Notes: generated by a model from the sequence alone, not told the origin. Positions 1-9,055 are shown, counted from the first letter of the stretch. The stretch is DNA of 64,000 nucleotides from an uncultured Porphyromonadaceae bacterium (GCA_937892215.1 CALAVE010000065.1:1-64000); one strand, 5' to 3'. Numbers and translations are program-made.

Positions 1-55
1 CTGTTATGGCATAAATAGACTTTCTAAAAACAACCTTTTGTCGGCCTAATGGCCG
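1..55. repeat. 55-bp direct repeat, copy 1
   Basis: Exactly identical to 190-244, giving a period of 189 bp. The unit contains the small palindrome TTATGGCATAA and ends in a CGGCC-taat-GGCCG hairpin. The window begins at the first base of the repeat, so the element may continue upstream. Confidence 0.9.
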
Positions 56-77
56 ATTCGGGTTTAACCCGATTCGG
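53..77. repeat. Near-perfect palindrome inside the 189-bp repeat unit
   Basis: The arms around GGGTTTAACCC form a 12-bp stem with a single T-T mismatch and a central T. The palindrome overlaps the end of repeat copy 1 and is missing after copy 2, where the sequence diverges after CGGCCTAATGGCCG. It could be a transcription terminator or the folded end of a REP-like element. Confidence 0.7.
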
Positions 78-124
78 TCATTAGGATTTATGACAGAACA
101 GATTTTATTTCGAGAAGGTTGCGA

Positions 125-167
125 AGAGATTGCCCAAGGCATAGCGGGCTATGACGAGACAATCTCT
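125..167. repeat. Nested hairpin in the repeat unit
   Basis: An outer perfect 8-bp stem (AGAGATTG at 125-132 with CAATCTCT at 160-167) encloses an inner CATAG-cggg-CTATG hairpin at 140-153. The compact nested fold suggests an RNA or a structured intergenic element rather than coding sequence. No ORF of convincing composition crosses it. Confidence 0.6.
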
Positions 168-189
168 GAAGCAAGATGCCGAAAGAAAA

Positions 190-244
190 CTGTTATGGCA
201 TAAATAGACTTTCTAAAAACAACCTTTTGTCGGCCTAATGGCCG
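190..244. repeat. 55-bp direct repeat, copy 2
   Basis: Exact second copy of 1-55. It sits 17 bp beyond the stop codon of the subtilase gene that reads leftward, so on the minus strand its CGGCC hairpin (231-244) followed by an AAAAGG and then a T-rich stretch may serve as that gene's terminator. Confidence 0.9.
231..244 (-). terminator. Hairpin terminator candidate after the subtilase gene
   Basis: Read on the minus strand the sequence forms CGGCC-atta-GGCCG, followed about 9 nt later by a GTTTTT run. It lies just downstream of the stop codon of the 1853-residue subtilase. The hairpin is short and the T-run is displaced, so the call is tentative. Confidence 0.45.
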
Positions 245-260
245 TATCACAGCGTGCTGC

Positions 261-3200
261 TTACTTCACCTTCTTCACAGCCTTGCGTGTGCCATCGGTG
301 TAGGTAGTCACTTCTATCACCAAACCGCGTGCTTCACTACGCACTTCACGGCCGCTCAGGTCATAGCGGTGTATTTCCTTCACCTCCTTGCCGCCGTCGG
401 CTGCAATCTCGGTAATGTCGGTCACCACGTCTCCGTCTATCTTACCTATCTTGTTCAGACCTTCCAGCGGATACACTGTGTAGGTATTCGATGCGCTCGC
501 GCGACGCGGAGCTGCCATACGGCTTGCCGTCACGTTCTCACGGCACACAAGACCTGTGAACTCATAGATACCGCCTCTCTCCAGATTGTAACTGCCGGCG
601 TACTTGCTCATATCCACGTAGAATCCGCCAGCCAGGTTGTCGGCATTCGCCGTGCCAACGCTTGTCGGCACCACAAACCGGCTGTTGTCAGCATCCCACA
701 TCGCCCAGGTCACCTGTGCCACTTCCATCGGCTTTGGCATCACAAAGAAGTAGTCCTTCCCGTTCTCCGCTATCTGCGACTGGCTCATGAAGTTGCAGGT
801 CACAAACACGTTCATATTGTGTGCGTAGTCGCTCTCATCTGCGCCGTCGGCCGTTGGTATGTCGGCCGCTGAAATTTCTATCGTCGGGTTTTCTGTGTCA
901 ATCAGTGAACCGCAAACGCCCTTCAACTTCTGACCCACAAGGGTGTACGAGAACTCCTCTTCCGACGATTCAGGCAGCGTCAGAGCCACCCAGTTACTCT
1001 GGTCATAACTGTTGCCCATCAGGTCTGTCATATCCAGAACGTAGTCTATCTCGCCGTCTGTTGGCTCACTCGGGTTAGCATACGCATTGTCGTCTTTGCA
1101 GTAGAGGGTCTTGCCGTCATCGCTCACATACACTGCACGCAGGTCATCCGACACGATGCGGTAATACTTCGTTTTCTCATTGTCGTCCACCACCTCCGCA
1201 AGCGTCTTGGCACTCTCAAGCGGGGTCTGGAACGCCACCTCATACACAAAGTCTCTATAACCGCCCACTGCCACTAAGTATATCTTGCTGGCATCCAGCG
1301 TGGCCGATGTCATTGTATATGTCGATGATGCGGTAGTATTGGTCTGCAGGTCAGTGCGTGTATCACTCTGGGTGAGCGTACCGTCGGCATTTTCTGTCAT
1401 TTCATACACCAAAAGAACTGCAGGGTAAGAGCTTCCTGCGCCGCTGCTATTGTAGCCCAGTGCCTTCACCTGCGTACAGTTGGTCACGTGATAGATGCCA
1501 TAATACACGGTCGTATTTGTTGTCGCGTCTTCAGCGGAAGTTCCCAACATATATGCCTTATTATCGCCGTAGAAGTATGTGTTACCCTGGAACTCATCCG
1601 TTGCGCTCCACGTGTGGCCGCTCCATATATCACTGCCCGATGTTACTCCGGCCCAGTTCTGGTCGTTATAGTTCCATCCTATATAGGCTATCGAGGCGGG
1701 TACCGTAAGCCATGCGCAGTTGTTGCTCTCATCCTCCGTGTACTTATACACATTGTCGTATATTCCGGTGTACCACTCGCGTGAACCTATCGACGGGAAT
1801 TTCGCTATATCCAGGTAGCGGCTGTAGGCCGTTCCCTTATTGCCCACCGCAGCATATACCTTCACTGTTGCGGTAGCCTCGCCGCTCGTGAATGTGATGG
1901 TCGGACGGTAAGAACCCATCTGGTCTGTACCATGGAGCGTAAAGGTCACAGTCGCGCCATTGCCGGCCTCAGTCACGCTTATGCTCTGCTTGTCTATGCT
2001 GAAGATGCCGCCGTCGTTGTTCAGTTCCACGCTCACGTCATCGCTCAGGTTCTTACCCGTAACGGTGATTGTGTTCACCACAGTCTCGCCCTCGTCGGCC
2101 ACAAAGTCCAGATACGTCGGATCCACTGTCAGGGTCGGCTTCTTGAGCGGGGTCTTGAAACCTATCTCGTACAGATAGCCACGTGCCTGACCGGCCACCA
2201 CCTTATATATCTTGGTCTCGTCCAGGTCGGTTGCATCCAGGTTAGCAGTGCCGTTGCTCGTTGTGTAAGTAAGGTTCTTAACAGCTGTTGTGCCTGCCGT
2301 TATCGTGCCGTCGGCATTCTTCGCGCACTCATACACTCGCAGATACGTCGGATAGCTTGTACTGGAGCTACGTGCTTGCTTTCCGTAAAGTTTCACCTCT
2401 GTAGTGTTTGTCACATAGAATGTCACAGTCTTGTCTGTTCTGCTGGTAGTACTGTTGGTGCCTATCGCACGCGCGGTAGCGCTGGTGAAATATGCTTCAC
2501 TTCCGTTATACGGGTCGGTCGATGTCGCGGTGTAGGTCCATTTCGTTCCCGCGTAGGTGCTGGTTGTCGAGGTGATATTCGACTCAATCCACTTCTGCGG
2601 ACCGGTACTGATGGTGCTACTGTTCGTCGGATATTTCGCGCCCACAAACGCACCGTAGAGTGGCAGTGTCAGCCATGCGCACTCATCATCAGCATACTCG
2701 GTGTACTTATACAGGTTGTCAACCAGCGCCGTGCGCCAGCCGGCATCGTCTATCGTTGCATATCTTGCGATATTCAGGTAAGCGTCGCTCGCCGAACCGC
2801 CATCGGTCGCTGTTCCGCTCAGGTTCACTGTCACGCTCTCCAACTCATCGCTGCTCAGCGTCAGTGTGCCTGTGAAGTCTCCTTCGTTGGCCGAGTTGAA
2901 TGTCACGGTCATCGTCACGCTTCCGTCGCTGTTTATCGCGCTACAGTCCAGGCTGCTCTTGTCCACGCTGAACACATTGTTCTCATCTGCCAGCGTCACC
3001 GTTATATCCTTGCTCAGGAAACGGCCGCTCACGGTCACGCTCTGGCTGCTAGCCTCGTTCACCTGGGTATCGTAACTCAGGCTCGATTTGTTCACCTCTA
3101 TCGCAGGTGTAGCGGCGGCGGCTGTGCCGTTGATGGCCACTGTCACACTGCGTGCGCCTGCGCTGCTCAGTGTCAGTGTGGCGCTTGTCTGCCCCACTGC

Positions 3201-5822
3201 TGTCGGCGCGTAGGTCACTGTGATTGTTCCGCCGGTGCGGGTCAGCGACGTCCTGTCTATGCTATACACGCTTGCTCCGCTTATCGCCGCTGTGATGTTA
3301 CCCGTCAGGTTCGAGCCTGTCACGATCACAGCCTGGGTGTACGTGCGGGTCACGTACGCGCCGCTGAATGTAACCGGGCTTGGACTTGCGCTGATTGTCG
3401 GGGCCTTGCCCGAACCGCTCAGCGACACTGTCACGCTCGTAGCATTGCTGCTGCTCAGCGTTATCGTCCCGCTGTAAGTGGCACTCTCATACTCCGGCGC
3501 GATGAATGTCACCGTGATTGTCGCTCCAGTGCCTTCTGCGGCCGACTTGCTCACCGTCGCCTGTGATATGGCGAAGTTGCTGCTGTTATCCACTGCCAGC
3601 GTGATGTCGCCTTCCAGGTTGGTTCCGGTCACGGTGAATGTCTGCGTCGTGCTCGTCCCGGCGGTAATCTCGCCAAAGTCTATGCTGTTTGGAGTTGCCT
3701 TGATGGTGGGTCGGTTCTGCGGCAAGATGTACTCTATTCCTGCAAGCGCGTCTATCTTTCCGTTACCGAAGTGCGATGCGTTTGCGCCTCCGTCTGTGTA
3801 TGCGTCGTGGATGGCTGTCTCTTTCATGATTTCCTTCACATCGTTCACGGTCAGACCGTTAGGGTAATTCTGCTTACCTTCTTCGGTGTTGGCCGCCTGC
3901 AGCCACAGTGCCACGATTCCGGCCGCCGCGGGTGTCGCCATCGACGTGCCTTCCATATATGCGTACGGGTTGCTGCTGTTGTTCACCACCAGGTCACCGC
4001 TATAGGTTGAGCCATAGTAACTGTAACTGTCCACCGATGAGGTGTGGTTGTGGTTCACTCCCGCTATCACTCGGGCACCGGGGGCTGTAATCCACGGATA
4101 GAATAATCCCGTGGGACTGTTTGCCGCCGTTCCCCAACTCGAGAACCCGGCAATGTCGCCTATCGTGTAACTTGTGTCCATGCCACCGTTCAGCGAGGCG
4201 TACGCTCCCACCGAAATCGCGTTGGCTATCGTGGCCTCGTCGCTGTAGCATCCGTCATCGGTTCCGTTCGTCCACGTGTAGCCGCTACTCGATGGGGTGT
4301 TAGTAAAGTAGCAGCGGCTTCCGCCCCACATATCAATGGTTATTGCGCTACCGCTCGACGGATACACCTGAACTGCCAGCGTGTAATTGCTCACATAGTT
4401 GCTCTGACTTCTGGTCGTCAGGCCGCTTGTGTAGAGCATAACCTGCGTCTTGTTCTCCGACTCTATATAGTCTTTGTATGCATAGAGGGTTCCGCTATAA
4501 TATTGGGATAGTCCCGACACCGTCGCGCCGCTTGTCGTGGGCGTAACCTCCACGCTCGTCTGCACGGCTCCGGTGCTATTGTTAATCACCAGTATCTTGC
4601 AGCGAAGGTTACTGCTTGTGCCGTTACGGGTCCACGCATTCAGTATAATGCCGCTATAATAATAACCGTCATCTGTATTGCTGTAATAGTGGCTTCTCAG
4701 TATCGCTCCAAGCGGATTCGACGCGCTTGTCGAGCCTGTTACGTGATAACCGCCGTTCCCCGACGAATCCTTTCCGCCATCGTTACTCGCAGCAAACAGC
4801 GCCACTCTGTTGGGGTGTGCGTCGCCGAACAGGTCGTTATACACATCGGCCACATCGCCGGTTCCGTCATGAGGACCAAACTGGGAACCCCAACTGTTGC
4901 TCACCACCACCGGCATATTATTGGCATCTGCGTAATTCACTATATTATTCACCGCATTCGTCAGGTAGGTATTGCTCAGTCCGTTGATTCCGGCAAGATA
5001 CAGGTTGGCTCCGGGGGCCATTCCGCCATACGTGGCGTTCGCATGATCTTCGGTCACCGTCACCGTTGTTCCGCTCACCTTCACGCTCGAACCGCCGGCC
5101 GTGGAACTTGTGTGGGTTCCGTGGTCTTCGGTCTTGTCATCGGTCAGCGTACTCGTAATCTGAGAACCGCTGTACGTCGTAGCGCTGCTTCCATTATACA
5201 CGTATGCCTGCTTGATGCGGCTGCTTCCGCTCGCATCCTTAAACGCTATGTGGTTGAAGTCTATTCCGGTGTCTATCACGCCCAGAAGCACGCCGCTTCC
5301 GTCAAATGCGCTCGGCAGGCCGGCCGAAATTGCATCGGCACTCTGCGTCAGCACGTCGTCCACGTTTGTCAACTGGCGTGCCACATGCGTCGTCGGGCGC
5401 ATCATAGTTGCGGCATTCACGCGGTTAACGCTCGCTATCTCGCTCACCGCCTCTATCTTCTCTATCGGGATAAGCGCCGTCAGCAGGGTTCCGTTCTTGA
5501 ATCGCGACTGGATTTCCACTCCCAGCGATTCTAACTGGCTCACCGCCGAAGCATCAGTAACTCGCACGAACGCCGACATATACACTTTACCGTCTATCGT
5601 GTCGGGCTTCGCCACGAATTGGTCATACTTTGTGACTTCATCACTCACTTTCAAGCCCGCAGCTCTCGCCCGTGCCCGCTGTGAGCTCTTCTCACTCTCT
5701 GCGTCGATCTTACCGTTCACTCGGTCCAGAAATATCTGGGTGCTTATCGACATCTTACTTGTGTCAGCCTGTGCTATCATCAGCACTAAGATTGCTAAGG
5801 CTAATAAAAACGTCCTTTTCAT
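261..5822 (-). CDS. Giant secreted subtilisin-like (S8) serine peptidase
   Basis: This 1853-residue exoprotein has an N-terminal signal peptide (about residues 1-19) and an S8 peptidase domain (about 170-700) with catalytic Asp184 in GVIDTGID, His234 in EDHGTHT and Ser627 in GTSMATP. Asn309 in SNSWG is the probable oxyanion residue. A large insertion (about 355-525) separates the His and Ser blocks. Next come three anchor-type Ig-like repeats (about 704-1004), a module at about 1012-1225, another Ig-like repeat (about 1229-1325), and a second copy of the module at about 1331-1535. The last 30 residues (YDLSGREV...ARGLVIEV...) resemble a short type IX secretion sorting tail. Secretion and surface attachment by the type IX system are inferred, and the two PorU homologues in this window fit that. 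The substrate is unknown. A degraded relative lies just upstream. Confidence 0.93.
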   Translation of the reverse strand: MKRTFLLALAILVLMIAQADTSKMSISTQIFLDRVNGKIDAESEKSSQRARARAAGLKVSDEVTKYDQFVAKPDTIDGKVYMSAFVRVTDASAVSQLESLGVEIQSRFKNGTLLTALIPIEKIEAVSEIASVNRVNAATMMRPTTHVARQLTNVDDVLTQSADAISAGLPSAFDGSGVLLGVIDTGIDFNHIAFKDASGSSRIKQAYVYNGSSATTYSGSQITSTLTDDKTEDHGTHTSSTAGGSSVKVSGTTVTVTEDHANATYGGMAPGANLYLAGINGLSNTYLTNAVNNIVNYADANNMPVVVSNSWGSQFGPHDGTGDVADVYNDLFGDAHPNRVALFAASNDGGKDSSGNGGYHVTGSTSASNPLGAILRSHYYSNTDDGYYYSGIILNAWTRNGTSSNLRCKILVINNSTGAVQTSVEVTPTTSGATVSGLSQYYSGTLYAYKDYIESENKTQVMLYTSGLTTRSQSNYVSNYTLAVQVYPSSGSAITIDMWGGSRCYFTNTPSSSGYTWTNGTDDGCYSDEATIANAISVGAYASLNGGMDTSYTIGDIAGFSSWGTAANSPTGLFYPWITAPGARVIAGVNHNHTSSVDSYSYYGSTYSGDLVVNNSSNPYAYMEGTSMATPAAAGIVALWLQAANTEEGKQNYPNGLTVNDVKEIMKETAIHDAYTDGGANASHFGNGKIDALAGIEYILPQNRPTIKATPNSIDFGEITAGTSTTQTFTVTGTNLEGDITLAVDNSSNFAISQATVSKSAAEGTGATITVTFIAPEYESATYSGTITLSSSNATSVTVSLSGSGKAPTISASPSPVTFSGAYVTRTYTQAVIVTGSNLTGNITAAISGASVYSIDRTSLTRTGGTITVTYAPTAVGQTSATLTLSSAGARSVTVAINGTAAAATPAIEVNKSSLSYDTQVNEASSQSVTVSGRFLSKDITVTLADENNVFSVDKSSLDCSAINSDGSVTMTVTFNSANEGDFTGTLTLSSDELESVTVNLSGTATDGGSASDAYLNIARYATIDDAGWRTALVDNLYKYTEYADDECAWLTLPLYGAFVGAKYPTNSSTISTGPQKWIESNITSTTSTYAGTKWTYTATSTDPYNGSEAYFTSATARAIGTNSTTSRTDKTVTFYVTNTTEVKLYGKQARSSSTSYPTYLRVYECAKNADGTITAGTTAVKNLTYTTSNGTANLDATDLDETKIYKVVAGQARGYLYEIGFKTPLKKPTLTVDPTYLDFVADEGETVVNTITVTGKNLSDDVSVELNNDGGIFSIDKQSISVTEAGNGATVTFTLHGTDQMGSYRPTITFTSGEATATVKVYAAVGNKGTAYSRYLDIAKFPSIGSREWYTGIYDNVYKYTEDESNNCAWLTVPASIAYIGWNYNDQNWAGVTSGSDIWSGHTWSATDEFQGNTYFYGDNKAYMLGTSAEDATTNTTVYYGIYHVTNCTQVKALGYNSSGAGSSYPAVLLVYEMTENADGTLTQSDTRTDLQTNTTASSTYTMTSATLDASKIYLVAVGGYRDFVYEVAFQTPLESAKTLAEVVDDNEKTKYYRIVSDDLRAVYVSDDGKTLYCKDDNAYANPSEPTDGEIDYVLDMTDLMGNSYDQSNWVALTLPESSEEEFSYTLVGQKLKGVCGSLIDTENPTIEISAADIPTADGADESDYAHNMNVFVTCNFMSQSQIAENGKDYFFVMPKPMEVAQVTWAMWDADNSRFVVPTSVGTANADNLAGGFYVDMSKYAGSYNLERGGIYEFTGLVCRENVTASRMAAPRRASASNTYTVYPLEGLNKIGKIDGDVVTDITEIAADGGKEVKEIHRYDLSGREVRSEARGLVIEVTTYTDGTRKAVKKVK

Positions 5823-5934
5823 GTTTTTACCCTTTAATATTTTATTTTTTCCCGTTTATTATCACAAATAGTTATAATCCCTAACTCCTTCTCGCGAAAA
5901 AATATTAAATCATCACTATTTATCAAAAACTGCG

Positions 5935-5965
5935 CAAAATTAAGTGTTCTAAACTTATTTTCCAA
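5935..5965 (-). promoter_or_regulatory. Promoter of the subtilase gene
   Basis: On the minus strand TTG (5965-5963) is followed by 20 nt and TAATTTTG (5942-5935), matching the Bacteroidetes -33/-7 consensus. It gives a leader of about 110 nt before the ATG at 5822. Confidence 0.6.
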
Positions 5966-6272
5966 CAATTTTAACAAAAAACTTGCCGCAAAATTATGTT
6001 TTTTAGCATAAACCCGTCTTTTGCGGACGAATCCCATCTTTACACCAACGTATCTGCCGGCCGGCTTTCGCCATTCATTAGCCTCGAAGTATCCGTCCTT
6101 TTTTCCGCTGCAAAATTACTACATCAGCCGCCGCTTGTCAATGCTGTTTTCTGCACTCGCAGCAATACCGCTCCCCATCAGCATCCACACACATAATCCC
6201 ACCATGGGCTCATGCCCTCACACTCACCCACACCGCCCTATCCATGCACGTTCCACCCTTTTCCATGCTTAC

Positions 6273-6315
6273 AAAAACAGCAGAAGCCACCGGCAACTTT
6301 TTGCTGTCGATGGCT
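6273..6315 (-). terminator. Intrinsic terminator left behind by the decayed gene
   Basis: On the minus strand AGCCATCG (6315-6308) pairs with CGGTGGCT (6292-6285) over 8 bp with one G-U pair. The loop contains a second GCAA/TTGC stem. A run of five T follows at 6277-6273. It lies about 30 nt beyond the stop codon of the exoprotein remnant, the normal place for that gene's terminator. Confidence 0.7.
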
Positions 6316-6346
6316 CCTGTCGTCCTTTCTCTTAGGGAGGCTAACC

Positions 6347-6621
6347 TTAGTAAATCCGCTTTTCCACGCTCCGTGTGCCGTCGGTATATATCGTAACCTC
6401 TATATTCACTCCTCGCAGTTTGTCACGTAGAACGAAATCTCAGAACTCCCTCCCGTAAACGAGTTGTCGCTGCCAAAGCCGCCCGACGTTGACGCGAAAT
6501 ATTTGCTACTGCCCTGGAACGGACTCTCTCCGCTCCACGACCGGTTCGACGAGGTCTGCGTCCGTTGACCCTCACTGCCCGCAACGGCCGGGGCAACCCA
6601 TACAAAACTATCATAAAAATA
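6347..6621 (-). pseudogene. Decayed 3' end of a second subtilase-family exoprotein
   Basis: In one minus-strand frame 6621 to about 6420 reads an aligned relative of the second repeated module of the neighbouring subtilase, with landmarks SWSGESPFQGSSKYF and SFYVTNC matching IWSGHTWSATDEFQGNTYF and YHVTNC. The frame then hits a stop. In another frame, 6419-6347 reads LRGVNIEVTIYTDGTR followed by a TAA stop, matching the subtilase C-terminus (ARGLVIEVTTYTDGTR). About 380 residues between the two landmarks of the intact protein are missing. The fragment is therefore an internally deleted, frameshifted and 5'-truncated gene. A stop codon (6624-6622) and the porin terminator bound it upstream. 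Confidence 0.85.
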
Positions 6622-6662
6622 TCAATCATCGCCCACCCCATTGACCGGAGCAGGCGATGATT
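6615..6662 (-). terminator. Intrinsic terminator of the OmpA-family gene
   Basis: A perfect 10-bp inverted repeat, AATCATCGCC (6624-6633) with GGCGATGATT (6653-6662), is followed on the minus strand by GATATTTTTA. It starts 25 nt after the porin stop codon. The remnant homology stops at its edge. Confidence 0.8.
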
Positions 6663-6686
6663 CTCCTATTTTTACTACAATGACTA

Positions 6687-7877
6687 TTACTTCGCAAGTA
6701 TTGTGCAAATCGACACGCGATTCCAGTCGGGCTCGCTGAAGAAGTCGCCCACGCCCTGGCCGGTTGCCGTGATGCGCGACGATGCTATCTTATACTTCTT
6801 CACCAGCAGATCCTTAACGGCGTTGGCACGCTCATTGGCAAGGCGCTCGTTGATTTCCTTGCTGCCTTCAGGTGATGCGTAACCCTTGATGTCAACCGTT
6901 GCCTTCGGGTGACTCTTCATGTACGTTGCCACGCGCTCCACGTTCGGCATCTGGTCGCGGCTCACGGCCGACTTGCCCAGGTTGAAGTAAACGTTGTTCA
7001 CCAGCGACTCACCGCCCTTCTCGGTCTTAACCACTTCCACCACCTCAGGCTTCTTGTTCAGGCAATCGTCGAGGTCCGACTGCAACTGTGCGTTGCGAGC
7101 CACGGCTGCGGTCAGTGCGGTGTTGCAGTCATCCAGGTCCTTACGCAGGGCATTCACCTTTGCGTTCACCTCGTCCATGTCAGCCTGTGTGTACTTCTTG
7201 GGGCACAGGGTCATATAGTGCTTGCCGTTGCTGTTCTTGAAGTGATAGGTCAGACCGGCCTCAAGCTCCACCATCGCGTAGTTGGCGTTGAATGCCGTAG
7301 TTCCGCGGCTGTAGCCCTTACCCATATACCATACCACTGCCGGCTTCAGCGCTATTGTCCAAGCCTTGCTCTCGCCTAGGTTCACGCCAATGTTCAGACC
7401 GGCCTTCGTGTACCACGAGTTCAGGTCCTGCTGCTGACTCTTGGGATAATAAGCGTGTGCCCAGCCTGCGCCCAGATGAGCCTCCACGTCAAACAGGCGT
7501 GGTTCGCCCTTGTAACGCAGTAGCAGGTTGGTCAGGTTGAATGTGGTGAATGCACCCACCAGCTGGTGGTCAAACACGTTAGCGCTCTTCTGTGTCCACA
7601 GGTGCTCAAACGGCTCCGCGCGCTGCCAACTCGAGGTGTTCACGGTCCACTCGCCTTCCACGCCAAGGCCCCAGAATGTGGTTATCTGCTTGCGCAGTTC
7701 CACACCCATAACGCCACGGGCGCTGGGGAAGAACTTAAAGTGCTGATACGGCGAAACCATACCACCCTTCAGTGTAATCGACCAGTTGTCGGTAAACTTA
7801 CTGCCCTGAACTGTCACTTGAGCCTGTGCGGCGCACACGCTCAGCACAAGAGCAATCACAAAAAATAATTTCTTCAT
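6687..7877 (-). CDS. OmpA-family outer membrane protein
   Basis: This 396-residue protein has a signal peptide (cleavage near Ala-Gln-Ala at 18-20) and an N-terminal beta-barrel-like half (about 25-213) rich in alternating aromatic strands. A predicted coiled-coil linker (about 230-272) leads to a C-terminal OmpA/MotB peptidoglycan-binding domain (about 293-396). The peptidoglycan-contact helix is visible as NERLANERANAVKDLLV. The family anchors the outer membrane to the cell wall. The gene is monocistronic, with a near-consensus promoter upstream and a strong hairpin downstream. It is the Bacteroidales major-OmpA type; the C-terminal DWNRVSICTIL replaces the more common NRRVEI ending. Confidence 0.92.
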   Translation of the reverse strand: MKKLFFVIALVLSVCAAQAQVTVQGSKFTDNWSITLKGGMVSPYQHFKFFPSARGVMGVELRKQITTFWGLGVEGEWTVNTSSWQRAEPFEHLWTQKSANVFDHQLVGAFTTFNLTNLLLRYKGEPRLFDVEAHLGAGWAHAYYPKSQQQDLNSWYTKAGLNIGVNLGESKAWTIALKPAVVWYMGKGYSRGTTAFNANYAMVELEAGLTYHFKNSNGKHYMTLCPKKYTQADMDEVNAKVNALRKDLDDCNTALTAAVARNAQLQSDLDDCLNKKPEVVEVVKTEKGGESLVNNVYFNLGKSAVSRDQMPNVERVATYMKSHPKATVDIKGYASPEGSKEINERLANERANAVKDLLVKKYKIASSRITATGQGVGDFFSEPDWNRVSICTILAK

Positions 7878-7939
7878 TTTTTCTTAATTTTAATTGACTT
7901 TTATGTGTATTAATTTGTTTCTTACTCGCAATTAATCTA

Positions 7940-7970
7940 CAAATATACGGTTTTTTGCCGTTCTATCAAA
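7940..7970 (-). promoter_or_regulatory. Promoter of the OmpA-family gene
   Basis: TTTG (7970-7967), 19 nt, TATATTTG (7947-7940) on the minus strand: a full match to the Bacteroidetes sigma-ABfr consensus. The leader is about 55 nt. Confidence 0.8.
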
Positions 7971-8038
7971 ATTTATTTCGCCATACTCCCCCATTTTAGC
8001 CACGAAAAGCCGTTTTATCCCCACACAAATTGCCCCGC

Positions 8039-8626
8039 TCACCGTATTCCAAGCAGTCGGTGCGTCTGCAGCGACAGCCGCCAGTCGGGATTCCTGAGCA
8101 CTGTTTCCACGGTTTCCCGTAAGTTCGCCTCCCGCGCAGCCGCATCATCGCTGTAACACGGCTGCAGAAACCTGTATTTGGCCTTTATGTGCCCATATTG
8201 CGCCAAGTTCTGACCCTGCCACACCACCTTCAGTTCATCGCACTCACTCAGCACACACGGCTCGGCGTCTCCGCCAGCAAAACCCTCTTTGGGCGACAGC
8301 GTCACCCAGTCTATCCCCTCCGGCAACGGCCGCGTCCCGTTGGTCTCTATCGCCACTCGCTTGCCCAGGCTTTTAAGCCCGGCCACAAGCGCGTCATCCA
8401 CGCTCAGCGCAGGCTCGCCACCGGTCAGCACCACCAGCCCAACCGCACCGTAACTGGCCACTTCTTCCATGATTTGCGGCAGCGACATCTGCTCGCCGTG
8501 GCTGTGGTCTGTGTCGCAGAATCGGCAGCGCAGGTTGCAGCCGCTCAGCCGCACAAACACTGCTGGCGTTCCTGTATTGAACCCCTCGCCCTGCAACGAG
8601 TAGAATATCTCATTCACCGCATACAT
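8039..8626 (-). CDS. queE: 7-carboxy-7-deazaguanine synthase (QueE)
   Basis: This 195-residue radical SAM enzyme converts 6-carboxytetrahydropterin to 7-carboxy-7-deazaguanine in preQ0 synthesis. The cluster motif CNLRCRFC places Cys30, Cys34 and Cys37 as the [4Fe-4S] ligands. SLQGEG near the N-terminus and LTGGEPAL are typical of the family. It is the last gene of the queF-queC-ORF-queD-queE set, 33 nt after queD. Confidence 0.95.
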   Translation of the reverse strand: MYAVNEIFYSLQGEGFNTGTPAVFVRLSGCNLRCRFCDTDHSHGEQMSLPQIMEEVASYGAVGLVVLTGGEPALSVDDALVAGLKSLGKRVAIETNGTRPLPEGIDWVTLSPKEGFAGGDAEPCVLSECDELKVVWQGQNLAQYGHIKAKYRFLQPCYSDDAAAREANLRETVETVLRNPDWRLSLQTHRLLGIR

Positions 8627-8659
8627 AACTGCCCACTCTGCCTCGTTTCTCTCCTTTTA

Positions 8660-8992
8660 TTAGTCCTCCTCGTAGGCCGCCATGTTGTCGCGGCTTTCCC
8701 ACACCTCGGCGCGGTAGCACTGTGGCACCGTCTCCACCACCCAGCGTGCTATGTTCTCGGCTGTCGGGTTGAAATCCAGCACCTCGTTCAGGTTCTTGTG
8801 GTCTATCCGGCCGTGTATCAGTCGCTTTATATCCGTAAAGTCGCACACCATGCCGTTTCCGTCCAGTTCCTTCGCTCGGCAATACACTTTTATCATCCAG
8901 TTATGCCCGTGAAGGCTCTCGCACTTGCTCTCATAATCCAGATATAACTGGTGGCTCGACGATATCTCCAGTGTCTTTACTACGTAATACAT
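8660..8992 (-). CDS. queD: 6-carboxytetrahydropterin synthase (QueD)
   Basis: This 110-residue member of the 6-pyruvoyl-tetrahydropterin synthase fold makes 6-carboxy-5,6,7,8-tetrahydropterin from dihydroneopterin triphosphate. The zinc ligands are His14, His28 and His30 (LHGHNW) and the catalytic cysteine is Cys24. It sits between queE and an unrelated beta-barrel ORF, 63 nt after the latter. Confidence 0.94.
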   Translation of the reverse strand: MYYVVKTLEISSSHQLYLDYESKCESLHGHNWMIKVYCRAKELDGNGMVCDFTDIKRLIHGRIDHKNLNEVLDFNPTAENIARWVVETVPQCYRAEVWESRDNMAAYEED

Positions 8993-9055
8993 CTGTCCTC
9001 CGTTCTTTTATTATGGAAAGTTTTCTGTCTAATCTCTCAAACATCGCGACTTTGC

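Larger units (their letters stand above)
5823..6346. other. Intergenic region between the subtilase gene and the decayed exoprotein remnant
   Basis: About 520 bp without a credible gene. It holds the subtilase leader and promoter on its left side, two further TAATTTTG-like boxes on the minus strand (5996-5989 and 6118-6111), and the terminator of the remnant at 6273-6315. The part at 6120-6260 is C-rich on the plus strand and shows no recognisable coding signal; it may be further decayed sequence. Confidence 0.6.

Noticed and set aside
1..244. CRISPR array
   Set aside because: There are only two repeat copies of 55 bp with a 134-bp interval, far from the regular repeat-spacer size, and no cas genes.
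1932..3566. 544-codon open frame on the plus strand
   Set aside because: It lies entirely inside the subtilase gene on the opposite strand; its Cys/His/Arg-rich product is typical of an antisense shadow of repetitive coding sequence.
4689..5534. 281-codon open frame on the plus strand
   Set aside because: Shadow of the subtilase catalytic domain, with no start context or family resemblance.
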